Shown here: in pieces, positions 18,979 to 27,017 of the stretch
How the letters are laid out: the number at the start of each line of letters is the position of its first letter
Position numbering within the stretch: the stretch's first letter is position 1
Source: an uncultured Pirellula sp.
Lineage (GTDB): Bacteria; Planctomycetota; Planctomycetia; Pirellulales; Pirellulaceae
Assembly (NCBI GenBank): GCA_903892355.1
Contig: CAITIE010000133.1
Coordinates: forward strand, 1 to 64,000
Direction of reading: 5' to 3'
DNA: 64,000 bases
Program-made: the position numbers and the translations under genes
The notes under the pieces: model-generated
What the model was told of the DNA's origin: nothing
Database searches by the model: none
The model's input: the letters and a program-made list of their open reading frames with translations, nothing else

Positions 18979-19617
18979 ATGGGTGTTGATGATCTTTTGA
19001 ACCGTTGCCAGACGGGGGATCGGCACGCTGAGAATGAGTTGATATCGCTTTACTTCGGCCGACTTGCCGATCAAGCACAACGAAAGATCGGCGATCAATT
19101 CCAGGGCAAATTCGACGGTGAAGACATCGCTATCAGCGTTCTCAAATCTGTCGCGCTACGAATGCGATCCGGCAAAGTCGAGATCGAGGACGAAAAAAGA
19201 TTTTGGGCGTTGCTCATGGCGGTAATGAAGAACAAGGTCCACCGTCAGATCGAGTATTGGACAGCCCTCGGGCGTGATGTTCATCGCGAAAAAAATGGGG
19301 ATCGCGAAGGGGAGGAGGACTCGTTGCCACTGGTTGTTCTGGAAGGCATGAGCCGGGAACCAACCCCCGAAGAAGCCGTGGCAACTAGCGAATTGATCGA
19401 AGGCTTGCTCGCCAAGCTCGATGAACTCACACTCGAAAGGTATTCGGAACCGAGTTGCAAAGAGGTCCTACTGGCGCGCCTTGAGGGTAAGGAGTACGCG
19501 GAAATCTGCGACGATGCCGAGCGCAAGTACGGCAGAAAACTTTCTACTAAGTCCATCTATCACCGCATGAAGGCCACCGAAGAGGCACTTGGCTGCTTTA
19601 TTCAAGGGGATTCGTAA
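18979..19617 (+). CDS. ECF-type RNA polymerase sigma factor
   Basis: A 212-aa sigma factor of the extracytoplasmic-function group found in planctomycetes. Region 2 begins DDLLNRCQTGDRHAENELISLYFGRL and continues through DGEDIAISV; region 4 is EVLLARLEGKEYAEIC to KSIYHRMKATEEAL, a helix-turn-helix for -35 recognition. It binds core RNA polymerase and directs it to a small regulon. The start has GAGGA 6 bases upstream. No anti-sigma factor with a zinc motif lies beside it. ECF sigmas of this lineage often sit beside Ser/Thr kinases, and here it is divergent from the kinase-TIR/nSTAND operon with only small membrane genes between, so phosphorylation by that kinase is a plausible inference. Confidence 0.88.
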   Translation: MGVDDLLNRCQTGDRHAENELISLYFGRLADQAQRKIGDQFQGKFDGEDIAISVLKSVALRMRSGKVEIEDEKRFWALLMAVMKNKVHRQIEYWTALGRDVHREKNGDREGEEDSLPLVVLEGMSREPTPEEAVATSELIEGLLAKLDELTLERYSEPSCKEVLLARLEGKEYAEICDDAERKYGRKLSTKSIYHRMKATEEALGCFIQGDS

Positions 19618-19633
19618 TCCACGTCTACGTCGA

Positions 19634-19897
19634 TTATCTAGCGTAGTTTTCAAGGAACCCACATTTCTGACAACGGTACGAAATGACGCTTTTACATGCC
19701 GTCGAATCCTTCAGTCCACCCAAAAACTTCTGGTCAGGCGATTTTACTCCTCCCAACCAATGAGGTTCTGGCTTGCCCCGGACCCACTTCGTGTCTTGGA
19801 TTACACCTCTGGAAGCATCAGGCAGAAATCCCTCTTCCATGGAACCATTACATTTTGGGCACACAATTTGATGGCGTCTGTCATTGCCAACACTCAT
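19634..19897 (-). CDS. zinc-ribbon protein, DUF6487-like
   Basis: An 87-aa protein with two CxxC pairs: CPKC at residues 13-16 and CQKC near 78-81, separated by a conserved-looking core (SMEEGFLPDAS, TKWVRGKPEPHW, GGLK). This pattern is that of the DUF6487 zinc-ribbon family, whose function is unknown. The ATG at 19897 is preceded by AAGGAG at good distance; an upstream TTG would add 10 residues. It converges on the ECF sigma gene, with 16 bases between the two stops. Confidence 0.75.
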   Translation of the reverse strand: MSVGNDRRHQIVCPKCNGSMEEGFLPDASRGVIQDTKWVRGKPEPHWLGGVKSPDQKFLGGLKDSTACKSVISYRCQKCGFLENYAR

Positions 19898-20132
19898 GAA
19901 ACACTCCTTACCAAACAGGTGATACAACTTTTATTTCCATCCGTTCGACATGATTCATTAGTCTACCAAACGTCGTCCTTCAATCCAACACAGTGACCAT
20001 GCCAGCCCAGAATAACTTAAGAGCACGAGGACAAGGAGCTCTCGTTAGCACATGCAGAATTGGTAAATTGCACCGGATCCACCGGTTCAGATGAAGGACA
20101 CTAACGAAGATTCAGCCTAGAAGACAACTTAA

Positions 20133-20756
20133 GTGAGCAATAGAAAATCGCAAGGGCTTAGCTCCGAGGGAGAAACGTCTCAGTACTGCCGCAGGTACTT
20201 GATCGCGAGGCACCGTCGTGGCGAATTACTCGACTACTACTTTTTCTGGGGACATTCTAAGAGACCAGACGGAAGGATTTCCAAGGCCTGTTTCAGCCAG
20301 TGGTATCCAGCCCCTTTCGAGTTTGAAGGAGAAATCTACTTAACTGCCGAACATTGGATGATGGCGGAAAAGGCAAGACTTTTTGGCGATCTTCAAACAT
20401 GGCAACAGATTCTCGATGCTCCAGATCCAAGGATAGCAAAAGGTTTAGGCCGATCGGTAAAACCGTTTGACAACAACACCTGGAAACGATCCGCCTTTGA
20501 GATCGTCGTCGCAGGTAACCTCCATAAATTCAAGCAAAACTCAGAACTCGGAGATTTCCTACTTCAAACGATTGGAAAAATCCTCGTCGAGGCAAGTCCC
20601 GATGATCCGATTTGGGGTATTGGTGTAACGGAGGATGACCCACGTTCCCGATCACCGATGACTTGGCTCGGTGAAAACCTTCTGGGATTTGCTCTCATGA
20701 AAGTTCGAGACATTCTTTCCGCCGAAGTGCATGGGACGAAAATGGCTCGACAATAA
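20133..20756 (+). CDS. NADAR/YbiA-family N-glycosidase
   Basis: A 207-aa member of the NADAR (YbiA, DUF1768) fold. Members hydrolyse N-glycosidic bonds of riboflavin intermediates or, in DarT-linked systems, remove ADP-ribose from guanine in DNA. The core begins FFWGHSKRPDGRISKACFSQW, then FEGEIYLTAEHWMMAEKARLF (the family EHxMMxxKA motif), ILDAPDPRIAKGLGR and ILVEASPDDPIWGIG. The start is GTG at 20133 with a weak ribosome site. No DarT toxin gene lies next to it, so a role in antitoxin-type repair is not supported by context; metabolite damage control is the simpler reading. Confidence 0.85.
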   Translation: MSNRKSQGLSSEGETSQYCRRYLIARHRRGELLDYYFFWGHSKRPDGRISKACFSQWYPAPFEFEGEIYLTAEHWMMAEKARLFGDLQTWQQILDAPDPRIAKGLGRSVKPFDNNTWKRSAFEIVVAGNLHKFKQNSELGDFLLQTIGKILVEASPDDPIWGIGVTEDDPRSRSPMTWLGENLLGFALMKVRDILSAEVHGTKMARQ

Positions 20757-21078
20757 TTTTATGGCATAAAAATCCGAGTCGAAATTGATTAGAGCGACGC
20801 ATCCAGAAAGGTGAGAAGCGGAGTTATCTATGTGTTTGTTCATTATCGAATTCGGTAACAAAATTGATCGTCCCGCGGCAGCATTCAGCGCCATGATCGA
20901 ACAGGTCCAAACTACGAGATTCCCGACTCAGTTGAAATAGCCTCTCAATTCCGTTTTCCGAACATTACGCAACCAACTATTGATGAGATAGTTTACTTCA
21001 AACTTAAGGTACCTCGATCGCAATTGCGATCGAGGAAACTCAGGATTGGTTGCCTCACAACCGACCCTATCGGCATTT
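20757..21078. other. intergenic region with a 24-bp palindrome
   Basis: Convergent space between the NADAR gene and the last gene of the minus-strand tad arm. The notable content is the perfect palindrome at 21012-21035. A 36-codon plus-strand frame (20830-20940) is present but unconvincing. Confidence 0.5.
21012..21035. repeat. perfect 24-bp palindrome
   Basis: Twelve bases (CCTCGATCGCAA) followed directly by their reverse complement, with no spacer. It is 43 bases beyond the stop of the FHA-like gene. There is no T-run on either side, so it is not a standard rho-independent terminator; it may be a cruciform, a protein-binding site or an mRNA 3' stabiliser. Confidence 0.7.
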
Positions 21079-22011
21079 TTAGCTATGTTCCGCAGGAAGC
21101 ACTTCAATACGTACTTTATTGATACGTATGGTAATATCCGAGAGAGCCAGCGTGCTCTCACCAGGGGATAATGATTTGAAACCACGAAAGCTCGATGTTT
21201 CAATCGGGAAATGCTCGCTCATGTTTTTCATGTACAGAATCTGTGGTGTAAGCCTCGCGATGAGTAACTGCTCTCGACTGGCGACCTGGACATCGGTCTC
21301 GTCTGCAATCACCAAACGATGCCGCTGCTTCCCATAAACCATATTGAAGGCTCCAGGCTCTTTCGATCGCTGCCTGCCGATGGAGACTCGCTGGCACAAT
21401 GGAAATCGCTTCATCGCCCCCCGTGTCGATTCGTCATCGGAAAAAAAGCTCGAACCTCCACTTCCGAAAATCGTAGAGGGTCGCCCGATGAAGTCTCGGA
21501 TGATCTGGCTTTCGGTCTGAGGGACGATCACCAAATTCGCTTCCGGAGCTTGAAACTTGCAACCAAATTGCTCGTAGTAATCCTCCCAGCGACCACCATC
21601 TGCATAGGCATTGCGCGCAACTAGCTCCTCTTTTGCCAACGTGGGGTACTTGCCTACGATGGAATGATCCAATCCGAGAGCCGCCAAAAACGAGGTAATT
21701 CGAGGTAGTTGATCGAATTGCGATAACAGCGTCTCAGGATTACTAGACTCCCAATGGGATTTAACGTAATCCCTCCAGTAACTGAGGCACAAGCAATTGC
21801 AGGAGCAAATCAAATCGGCGAGGAACCCCGGCCGATAGCCCTCCGGCAATTTGTTCACAAGTTCCGCGAACCTTCGCGGATACTCAGCCACAACACGGGG
21901 AAAATCACTCTTCGTCGAAAGCTCTTTACTGAACTTTTCCTCCAACGCCTCGAAAAACTTCTCCTCACGACGATTCTCCCAAACGGACCCTTCTGATTCC
22001 TGTGAAGTCAC
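21079..22011 (-). CDS. FHA-like protein at the end of the tad arm
   Basis: A 310-aa protein starting at GTG 22011, with TAGGAG about 11 bases upstream. The N-terminal two thirds are helical and unrecognised (FADLICSC-like cysteine cluster at about 66-74). The C-terminal 110 residues look like a divergent FHA domain: RVSIGRQ, LVIADETDVQVASREQLLIARL and LYMKNMS, where FHA proteins have the phosphothreonine-binding GRxxxxD, SRxH and N residues. His of SRxH is replaced by Gln. It follows tadC by 88 bases on the same strand. Together with the FHA domain fused to CpaF and the nearby kinases, it suggests phospho-dependent control of the pilus machine. Confidence 0.6.
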   Translation of the reverse strand: MTSQESEGSVWENRREEKFFEALEEKFSKELSTKSDFPRVVAEYPRRFAELVNKLPEGYRPGFLADLICSCNCLCLSYWRDYVKSHWESSNPETLLSQFDQLPRITSFLAALGLDHSIVGKYPTLAKEELVARNAYADGGRWEDYYEQFGCKFQAPEANLVIVPQTESQIIRDFIGRPSTIFGSGGSSFFSDDESTRGAMKRFPLCQRVSIGRQRSKEPGAFNMVYGKQRHRLVIADETDVQVASREQLLIARLTPQILYMKNMSEHFPIETSSFRGFKSLSPGESTLALSDITIRINKVRIEVLPAEHS

Positions 22012-22099
22012 AATACAACGAGCTCCTAATGGATCCTTTTACGGCGCTGATCCATCCATCAGTTGCGATGCTTCAGCGAGTCTCCCCTAGCAATGTAAT

Positions 22100-23113
22100 C
22101 TAGATATTGAACATCTCCAAGATTCCTGATTCCAAGGCACCGACCAAGAACGGAGCGATTGCGATGATCATGCACGCAATCGTGATCACCATGGTCGGCA
22201 ATGGCATCTTCGCCTCCGCTTTTCCAACTGCGATTTCCATGGCTCTCAGTTGCTTGGTACGCAGTTGCTTCGCTCCGCGACGGAAGAAATCAGCTGCCGG
22301 AGCACCATGCTCATGGGAGATACTCATCGTTCGAAGAATATCGTCAAATTCTTCAATTTGGATTCGATGCGCGATATTTTTGAGTGCATCGTACATCCCG
22401 ATCCCCCGCTGAAGATCTCTGATCATGCGCTCAAACTCGTTGGCTAATGGATGACCAGGGAAATCGCGAATCACATCTTCGACGCCAGCTTGAAACGTTC
22501 CGCCAGCACTCATGGTCATCGAGAGTATTTCCATCGAATGCGGCAAGAGTTTTCGAATTTGCGACTGACGCATCCGAATTTTGCGGTCCAAGTGGACCAG
22601 CTGCAGTCGATACACGGCCATCGCCACAACTCCCATGCAGAGGGTGAACTGCAACGACAGATTGCTGCCGACGATGAAGAACGATGCTCCCACGCCGACC
22701 AATGCAGACATGAGACCCATCGTAGCGATATACTCGCTCGCGGTCCAAGCACCTTCGATCACACCGGCACGAAGTGCTATCACGACGCTGGTGCGAGACC
22801 CGAATAGGGCCTTGGATAACCGTTGTCGCGGTGTTTTTTGGTGATTCGATTTATCATCGTTAGTTGGCATCGGATAGTGATACTCCATGCCTGTAGCGAG
22901 CCCTACGACCCATGGCTCGAGCTTCTTGAACACCTTAGACTGACGTCGCAAAAGTTTGCGTCGGTTATCGTCCAAATCCCACTGGATCAACTCGTGCTCT
23001 ACGATAGGCCGCAACCACCAGACCAATGGCAGGCGGATCAGCATGAAAACCGAACCCGCCAGCAGTAAACAGGCTCCCAGAAGCAGCGGTTCCTTGAAGA
23101 GAATCTGAATCAT
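22100..23113 (-). CDS. tadC: TadC-like inner-membrane platform protein
   Basis: A 337-aa GspF/TadC-family protein, part of the inner-membrane platform on which the Flp pilus is assembled. Hydrophobic segments lie near residues 8-32, 125-165 and 310-332. Between them is the family cytoplasmic domain with LPHSMEILSMTMSAGGTF and EIAVGKAEAKMPLP before the last helix, typical of T2SSF proteins. It is 48 bases downstream of tadB in the same direction. Confidence 0.87.
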   Translation of the reverse strand: MIQILFKEPLLLGACLLLAGSVFMLIRLPLVWWLRPIVEHELIQWDLDDNRRKLLRRQSKVFKKLEPWVVGLATGMEYHYPMPTNDDKSNHQKTPRQRLSKALFGSRTSVVIALRAGVIEGAWTASEYIATMGLMSALVGVGASFFIVGSNLSLQFTLCMGVVAMAVYRLQLVHLDRKIRMRQSQIRKLLPHSMEILSMTMSAGGTFQAGVEDVIRDFPGHPLANEFERMIRDLQRGIGMYDALKNIAHRIQIEEFDDILRTMSISHEHGAPAADFFRRGAKQLRTKQLRAMEIAVGKAEAKMPLPTMVITIACMIIAIAPFLVGALESGILEMFNI

Positions 23114-23161
23114 AATTTTCGCCTATTACCTTGTCCTTAGGTGATTTTATATCGCTAGGAT

Positions 23162-24019
23162 TTAAAGTTTTGGAGTCAAGAGATTTTTCGCCCATGCACA
23201 TCCGGCATAGGTAAGTAGCAGTACGATCGCCAGGGCCTTCTGCCCTAGTTCCGAGTGGGTCAAGTGCCTGAAATTTTCAGGCGACCCCATATATGCCATC
23301 CCCATGAATAGCAACGGCATCGCACTGAGGATAACCACGGTGGTCTTGCCCGCAGACGTTTTCGAGGAAAGAAGTTGCTCGATTTCTGTCGCGTTGGTTA
23401 ATGTCTCGGTAACACCAACCAACGAACCCGTTAAAGAACATCCGCGACTCATGACGTTGTTCATCGCCGTGACTAGTAAGGAGAACGCGTCAAGTTGCAT
23501 TCCCGAGCGAATACTGTCGATCGCTTCTCGCAACGGCCTACCTCGTCGATGCTCCACCACAATCCGACGAACGAATGGGCCTAGGGGCTTGGCGGTCCTA
23601 CTCGCCGCATCGGCTAATGCATCTGTCAGGGACAGTCCTCCATGCGCGAGATGGCTTAAATCACCCGCAAAATGATGCACTTGCTGCCGTAACCGCCGTT
23701 CACGAATCTGAATAATCGCATCGAGCACCATCGAGCGGGCATGAAAGAATATCAATAAGCATGCACCTCCAAGAATCCAGCCGATGACATGCACAGCGAG
23801 GTAGATCACCATCAGTAGCAATCCGACTTCGCTGAGGAACAGCGTCAAGCGAACCGACTCCTCTCGAAAACCTAATTGGCTTAAACGCAAGATGCGGCTG
23901 GCTAGGTTTTTATGCGACACCGACTCTACCCAAGGCAAGATCCAGTGCCAGGCCGCAAACGATGCGACGGAAACCGTACCCGAAGCGAGTACGACCAGCA
24001 ACAATGTTCGTGCATCCAT
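23162..24019 (-). CDS. tadB: TadB-like inner-membrane platform protein
   Basis: A 285-aa T2SSF-family protein with membrane segments near 5-27, 60-95 and 225-280. The cytoplasmic domain includes HFAGDLSHLAHGGLSLTDAL and FSLLVTAMNNVMSRG, matching TadB. It pairs with TadC to form the platform. Its ATG shares one base with the stop of the cpaF gene (TAATG), so it is probably translated by reinitiation after CpaF. Confidence 0.87.
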   Translation of the reverse strand: MDARTLLLVVLASGTVSVASFAAWHWILPWVESVSHKNLASRILRLSQLGFREESVRLTLFLSEVGLLLMVIYLAVHVIGWILGGACLLIFFHARSMVLDAIIQIRERRLRQQVHHFAGDLSHLAHGGLSLTDALADAASRTAKPLGPFVRRIVVEHRRGRPLREAIDSIRSGMQLDAFSLLVTAMNNVMSRGCSLTGSLVGVTETLTNATEIEQLLSSKTSAGKTTVVILSAMPLLFMGMAYMGSPENFRHLTHSELGQKALAIVLLLTYAGCAWAKNLLTPKL

Positions 24020-25959
24020 TATGCAACCTCCCGAGTACGTAATTCAGTTTTAGGGCAAATGTCTTTGAAGAAGAGATTTGGGTTGAGATGACCAGCATGA
24101 ACCAACTCTGTGGCAAACGTTGGGAGCATCCCCGTGGCGATAAGCTGGTAACCGTCCTTCGCCGAGCCACGAACGAAAAGTGGTTTCAGCCGAAGCTCTG
24201 GGCCTGACTGACGCTGTGCACCACTCCGACTGGGCTTTACAGCGAGCACCTCAGCGATCTCGGTAACCATCCGCTCTCCTGTAGGTACTCGCGCCAGTTG
24301 CACAATGATGTCGAATGCCGAACCAATTTGCTTTCGGATCGCATCTGATGGCAATCCCGATTCCCGCACCAAAACCTCCAATCGTCCTAATGCATCCACG
24401 GCAGAGTTTGCGTGGATGGTTGTCATCGATCCATCGTGACCGGTATTCATCGCTTGGAGCATGTCCAATGCCTCGGCTCCTCGGCACTCGCCGACAACGA
24501 TTCGATTGGGACGCATACGGAGGGAGTTTCGAACGAGATCTGCGATGGCGACCTTCCCGACACCCTCCGTATTGCTGTCGCGTGCCTCTAAATTCACCAC
24601 GTTCGGATGATGCAATTGGAGCTCACGTGTGTCCTCGACCGTTACGATCCGCTCGGTCCCGGGGATCTCAAGTCCGAGGCAGTTGAGAAGCGTCGTCTTT
24701 CCACTTCCCGTTCCACCTGAGACCAAGATACTTTTCTTTGCCTTTACAGCAGCACGCAAAAACTCTGCGGCGCTTTCTGAGAGCGATTTTCCTTTTACCA
24801 ATCGCTCCAACGAAAACTCTTTCCTTGAGAACTTGCGAATGGTCAGGCTCGGTCCTTTCGTAGCTAATGGACGGATCACCGCATTGACACGGCTTCCATC
24901 CCGCAGGCGCGCGTCCACCATCGGTTGTGCCGTATCAATCCGTCGGCCTACCGTCGCAACGATGCGTTCGATGATGGCTGTGGTGATTTCCTCAGAGAGG
25001 AACTGACGACCAGAGTTTTGTAGCAGTCCATCTTTCTCGATAAATATTTCATCCGTCGAGTTCACCATGATTTCCGTCACAGTGGGCATGCGCAACAAAT
25101 CCTCAAGCGGACCAAAACCATACAGGATGTCCTTCACCTGCTTCTTAATTTGACGGAGTGTCAGATAAAGGCGACTATCTTCTAAGATCTTTGCGACTTG
25201 CACCTTCCAGAGCCCCCAAAATTTTTCTTCAATACGAGAGATCTTGTCGAGCACATCGATATCTCGCGAAGGGAAAAGAGAGCGGTAAAAGTAGCCAACA
25301 ATTTTTGCGAGTTCCTCTTCTCGGTTCGGAAGCGATGTCGCCATCTGCATCCAAAAATCGATTTTCTCTCCCCGAATTGCGACGTTAGTACTGCCCCCGA
25401 CGATCACTTTGTTGAGCAGTTCATCGCGCACGCACTCTCCCGCCAAATGAACTTGCGTTCCTTGGTAGGTACCCGAGATAACCCCGATCTTCTTAGCAAC
25501 AGCTTCGATAAGTCGCTCAATTTTCAAAAGTTCATCGAGACTCTTTGGTTCATGCGACGTGTCTGTTTCCAGATCGAGGTGCGCCAACAACTCGATATGC
25601 GTGCGTCGGATCACTTCTTGAGAAAGAGTGGATTCCTCAGCGACCGGCGCACTGGCTTCGGGAGTAAATCGGGTATCGAAATGGAATGAATATGGAAAGA
25701 CCGTGAAGCTTTGGGGACGATGGCTGGTTGCACTCTCGCCGCTATGCAGATGTTTTCCATCGACGTCACATCCATTCGCCCCCACCGCTCGAATCTCCCA
25801 TCCCAAATCGCTGATGGATATCTCCACAGCAACGGGATCCACAAAAGGGCCGGAGATGACGATCTCATTGGTCGCGGCGGAACCGATCTTGAATCGTTTT
25901 CCAGCAACCCGAGCCACCTTGGGCTGGCTTTCAAAAATGCTCGCATATCGCAGAAACAT
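24019..25959 (-). CDS. cpaF: FHA-CpaF fusion, Tad pilus assembly ATPase
   Basis: A 646-aa fusion. Residues 1-95 look like an FHA domain (FKIGSAATNEIVIS, VAVEISISDLGWEIRAVGANG). Residues 120-646 are a full CpaF/TadA secretion ATPase: helical N-terminal region, LEDLLRMPTVTEIMVN, Walker A SGGTGSGKTT near residue 415, RELQLHHPNVV, MRPNRIVVGECRGAEALDMLQAMNTGHDGS (Walker B and His box) and TTIHANSAVDALGRLE. It powers pilus extension at the inner membrane. An FHA module on the motor is unusual and implies recruitment by a threonine-phosphorylated partner. The start at ATG 25959 lies 54 bases after cpaB. Confidence 0.9.
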   Translation of the reverse strand: MFLRYASIFESQPKVARVAGKRFKIGSAATNEIVISGPFVDPVAVEISISDLGWEIRAVGANGCDVDGKHLHSGESATSHRPQSFTVFPYSFHFDTRFTPEASAPVAEESTLSQEVIRRTHIELLAHLDLETDTSHEPKSLDELLKIERLIEAVAKKIGVISGTYQGTQVHLAGECVRDELLNKVIVGGSTNVAIRGEKIDFWMQMATSLPNREEELAKIVGYFYRSLFPSRDIDVLDKISRIEEKFWGLWKVQVAKILEDSRLYLTLRQIKKQVKDILYGFGPLEDLLRMPTVTEIMVNSTDEIFIEKDGLLQNSGRQFLSEEITTAIIERIVATVGRRIDTAQPMVDARLRDGSRVNAVIRPLATKGPSLTIRKFSRKEFSLERLVKGKSLSESAAEFLRAAVKAKKSILVSGGTGSGKTTLLNCLGLEIPGTERIVTVEDTRELQLHHPNVVNLEARDSNTEGVGKVAIADLVRNSLRMRPNRIVVGECRGAEALDMLQAMNTGHDGSMTTIHANSAVDALGRLEVLVRESGLPSDAIRKQIGSAFDIIVQLARVPTGERMVTEIAEVLAVKPSRSGAQRQSGPELRLKPLFVRGSAKDGYQLIATGMLPTFATELVHAGHLNPNLFFKDICPKTELRTREVA

Positions 25960-26013
25960 GATGGACTTCCAAATCGTTAGCTGGAGGTTAAAAACGAGAT
26001 GCTTTGCCGACGC

Positions 26014-26754
26014 TTAGGAACCGGATTTCACAGCAGTGTTATTTCCTGAAGACGGCCTGACGCGATGCGGGATACACCAACTGTGATACTTGTTTTCATT
26101 TTCTAAAACTTCGAGTAGTTTGAGAATCTGCAAGTCGGCATCTGGTCCGATCTCGACATTGAGAATGGTCGCTGGATCCGTCGACTCGGAGCGATAGCTA
26201 GGGTCGACAGGACCTACCTCAAAAGGCCCTAGTTCGTAGATCTGCTTCGCGTCACTTTTGATCGCATACTGAAAACTGACCCACTGTCCGGGCCTCACCG
26301 ACCGGGCCAACGATCGACTCGCGTTGCGAGGCAACTCAAAACTCTTACTTTTCCCTTTCGAAAGGCTCACTCCTCCAAATTGGGAATCAACCACCAGTTC
26401 GCCCTTCTTTACAGGTCGATTCATCACACGACCAACAAGCTCTGATTTCGAGGATACGGTAGGTCGCATGTATGGAATCTGACTCAGCTCACCGCCGAGA
26501 TTGACCTCCACCACATCCGATTCCGTGAGCATATGGCCTACTGGCAATTCCTCTTTGAAAGCGAAGAATGGCTGTGTCTGCATTTGTCGGGCGACAGCAC
26601 TCGCATTCAACACTCCAGCGAGCACCGCCAATCCGATGGGAATCGCGATCTTAACAAGCAACTCAGTCGATCCCCCTTCGCTCGGTTTTTGCAAGGAAGT
26701 TGGTTTTTGCTGGGGGACTGGCTTTCCAGGTACCGTCGAATTTCGCAATTGCAT
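26014..26754 (-). CDS. cpaB: CpaB/RcpC-like SAF-domain protein
   Basis: A 246-aa periplasmic Tad component. I chose ATG 26754, which has AAGGAG 8 bases upstream; a start at 26796 would add 14 residues. A proline-rich leader precedes a membrane anchor (about 32-52, IAIPIGLAVLAGVLNASAV). Residues about 58-130 are an SAF domain (EELPVGHMLTESDVVEVNL, GRVMNRPVKKGELVV). CpaB proteins are thought to help the secretin and gate the outer-membrane channel. It opens the minus-strand tad arm, although no secretin gene is seen here. Confidence 0.85.
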   Translation of the reverse strand: MQLRNSTVPGKPVPQQKPTSLQKPSEGGSTELLVKIAIPIGLAVLAGVLNASAVARQMQTQPFFAFKEELPVGHMLTESDVVEVNLGGELSQIPYMRPTVSSKSELVGRVMNRPVKKGELVVDSQFGGVSLSKGKSKSFELPRNASRSLARSVRPGQWVSFQYAIKSDAKQIYELGPFEVGPVDPSYRSESTDPATILNVEIGPDADLQILKLLEVLENENKYHSWCIPHRVRPSSGNNTAVKSGS

Positions 26755-26907
26755 TTGAAATCTCCTTGGTGGTTGTGGAACAACATCACCGGGCAAAATC
26801 GCCGAGGTTGATGAGGAATGATGGAGTCACACCTATGCATGCGATTTTCTGAAAGCAACCGGAAGTGAACTTTTTCGGATTTTTGAACATCCCAAACCCG
26901 CAAACGC

Positions 26908-26937
26908 AAAAAGCCGCGGGGGACCCTCCCCGCGGCT
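26908..26937 (-). terminator. terminator of the pseudokinase gene
   Basis: A perfect 10-bp GC stem (26912-26921 with 26928-26937) and a 6-base loop, followed on the minus strand by five T residues (26908-26912 region). It insulates the pseudokinase gene from the tad arm that begins at 26754. Confidence 0.8.
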
Positions 26938-27017
26938 CCGAAACGGCACAACGATGACCACAGCATTACGGCGCAAAAAGCAAACGGACGCTGGTGTGGA
27001 CGCCATCCACGCCGGAA

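Noticed and set aside
20133-20756. DarT-NADAR toxin-antitoxin pair
   Set aside because: No DarT-like ADP-ribosyltransferase frame is next to the NADAR gene on either strand.
20830-20940. 36-codon plus-strand frame after the NADAR gene
   Set aside because: No clear ribosome site, no domain, and the length is within chance expectation.
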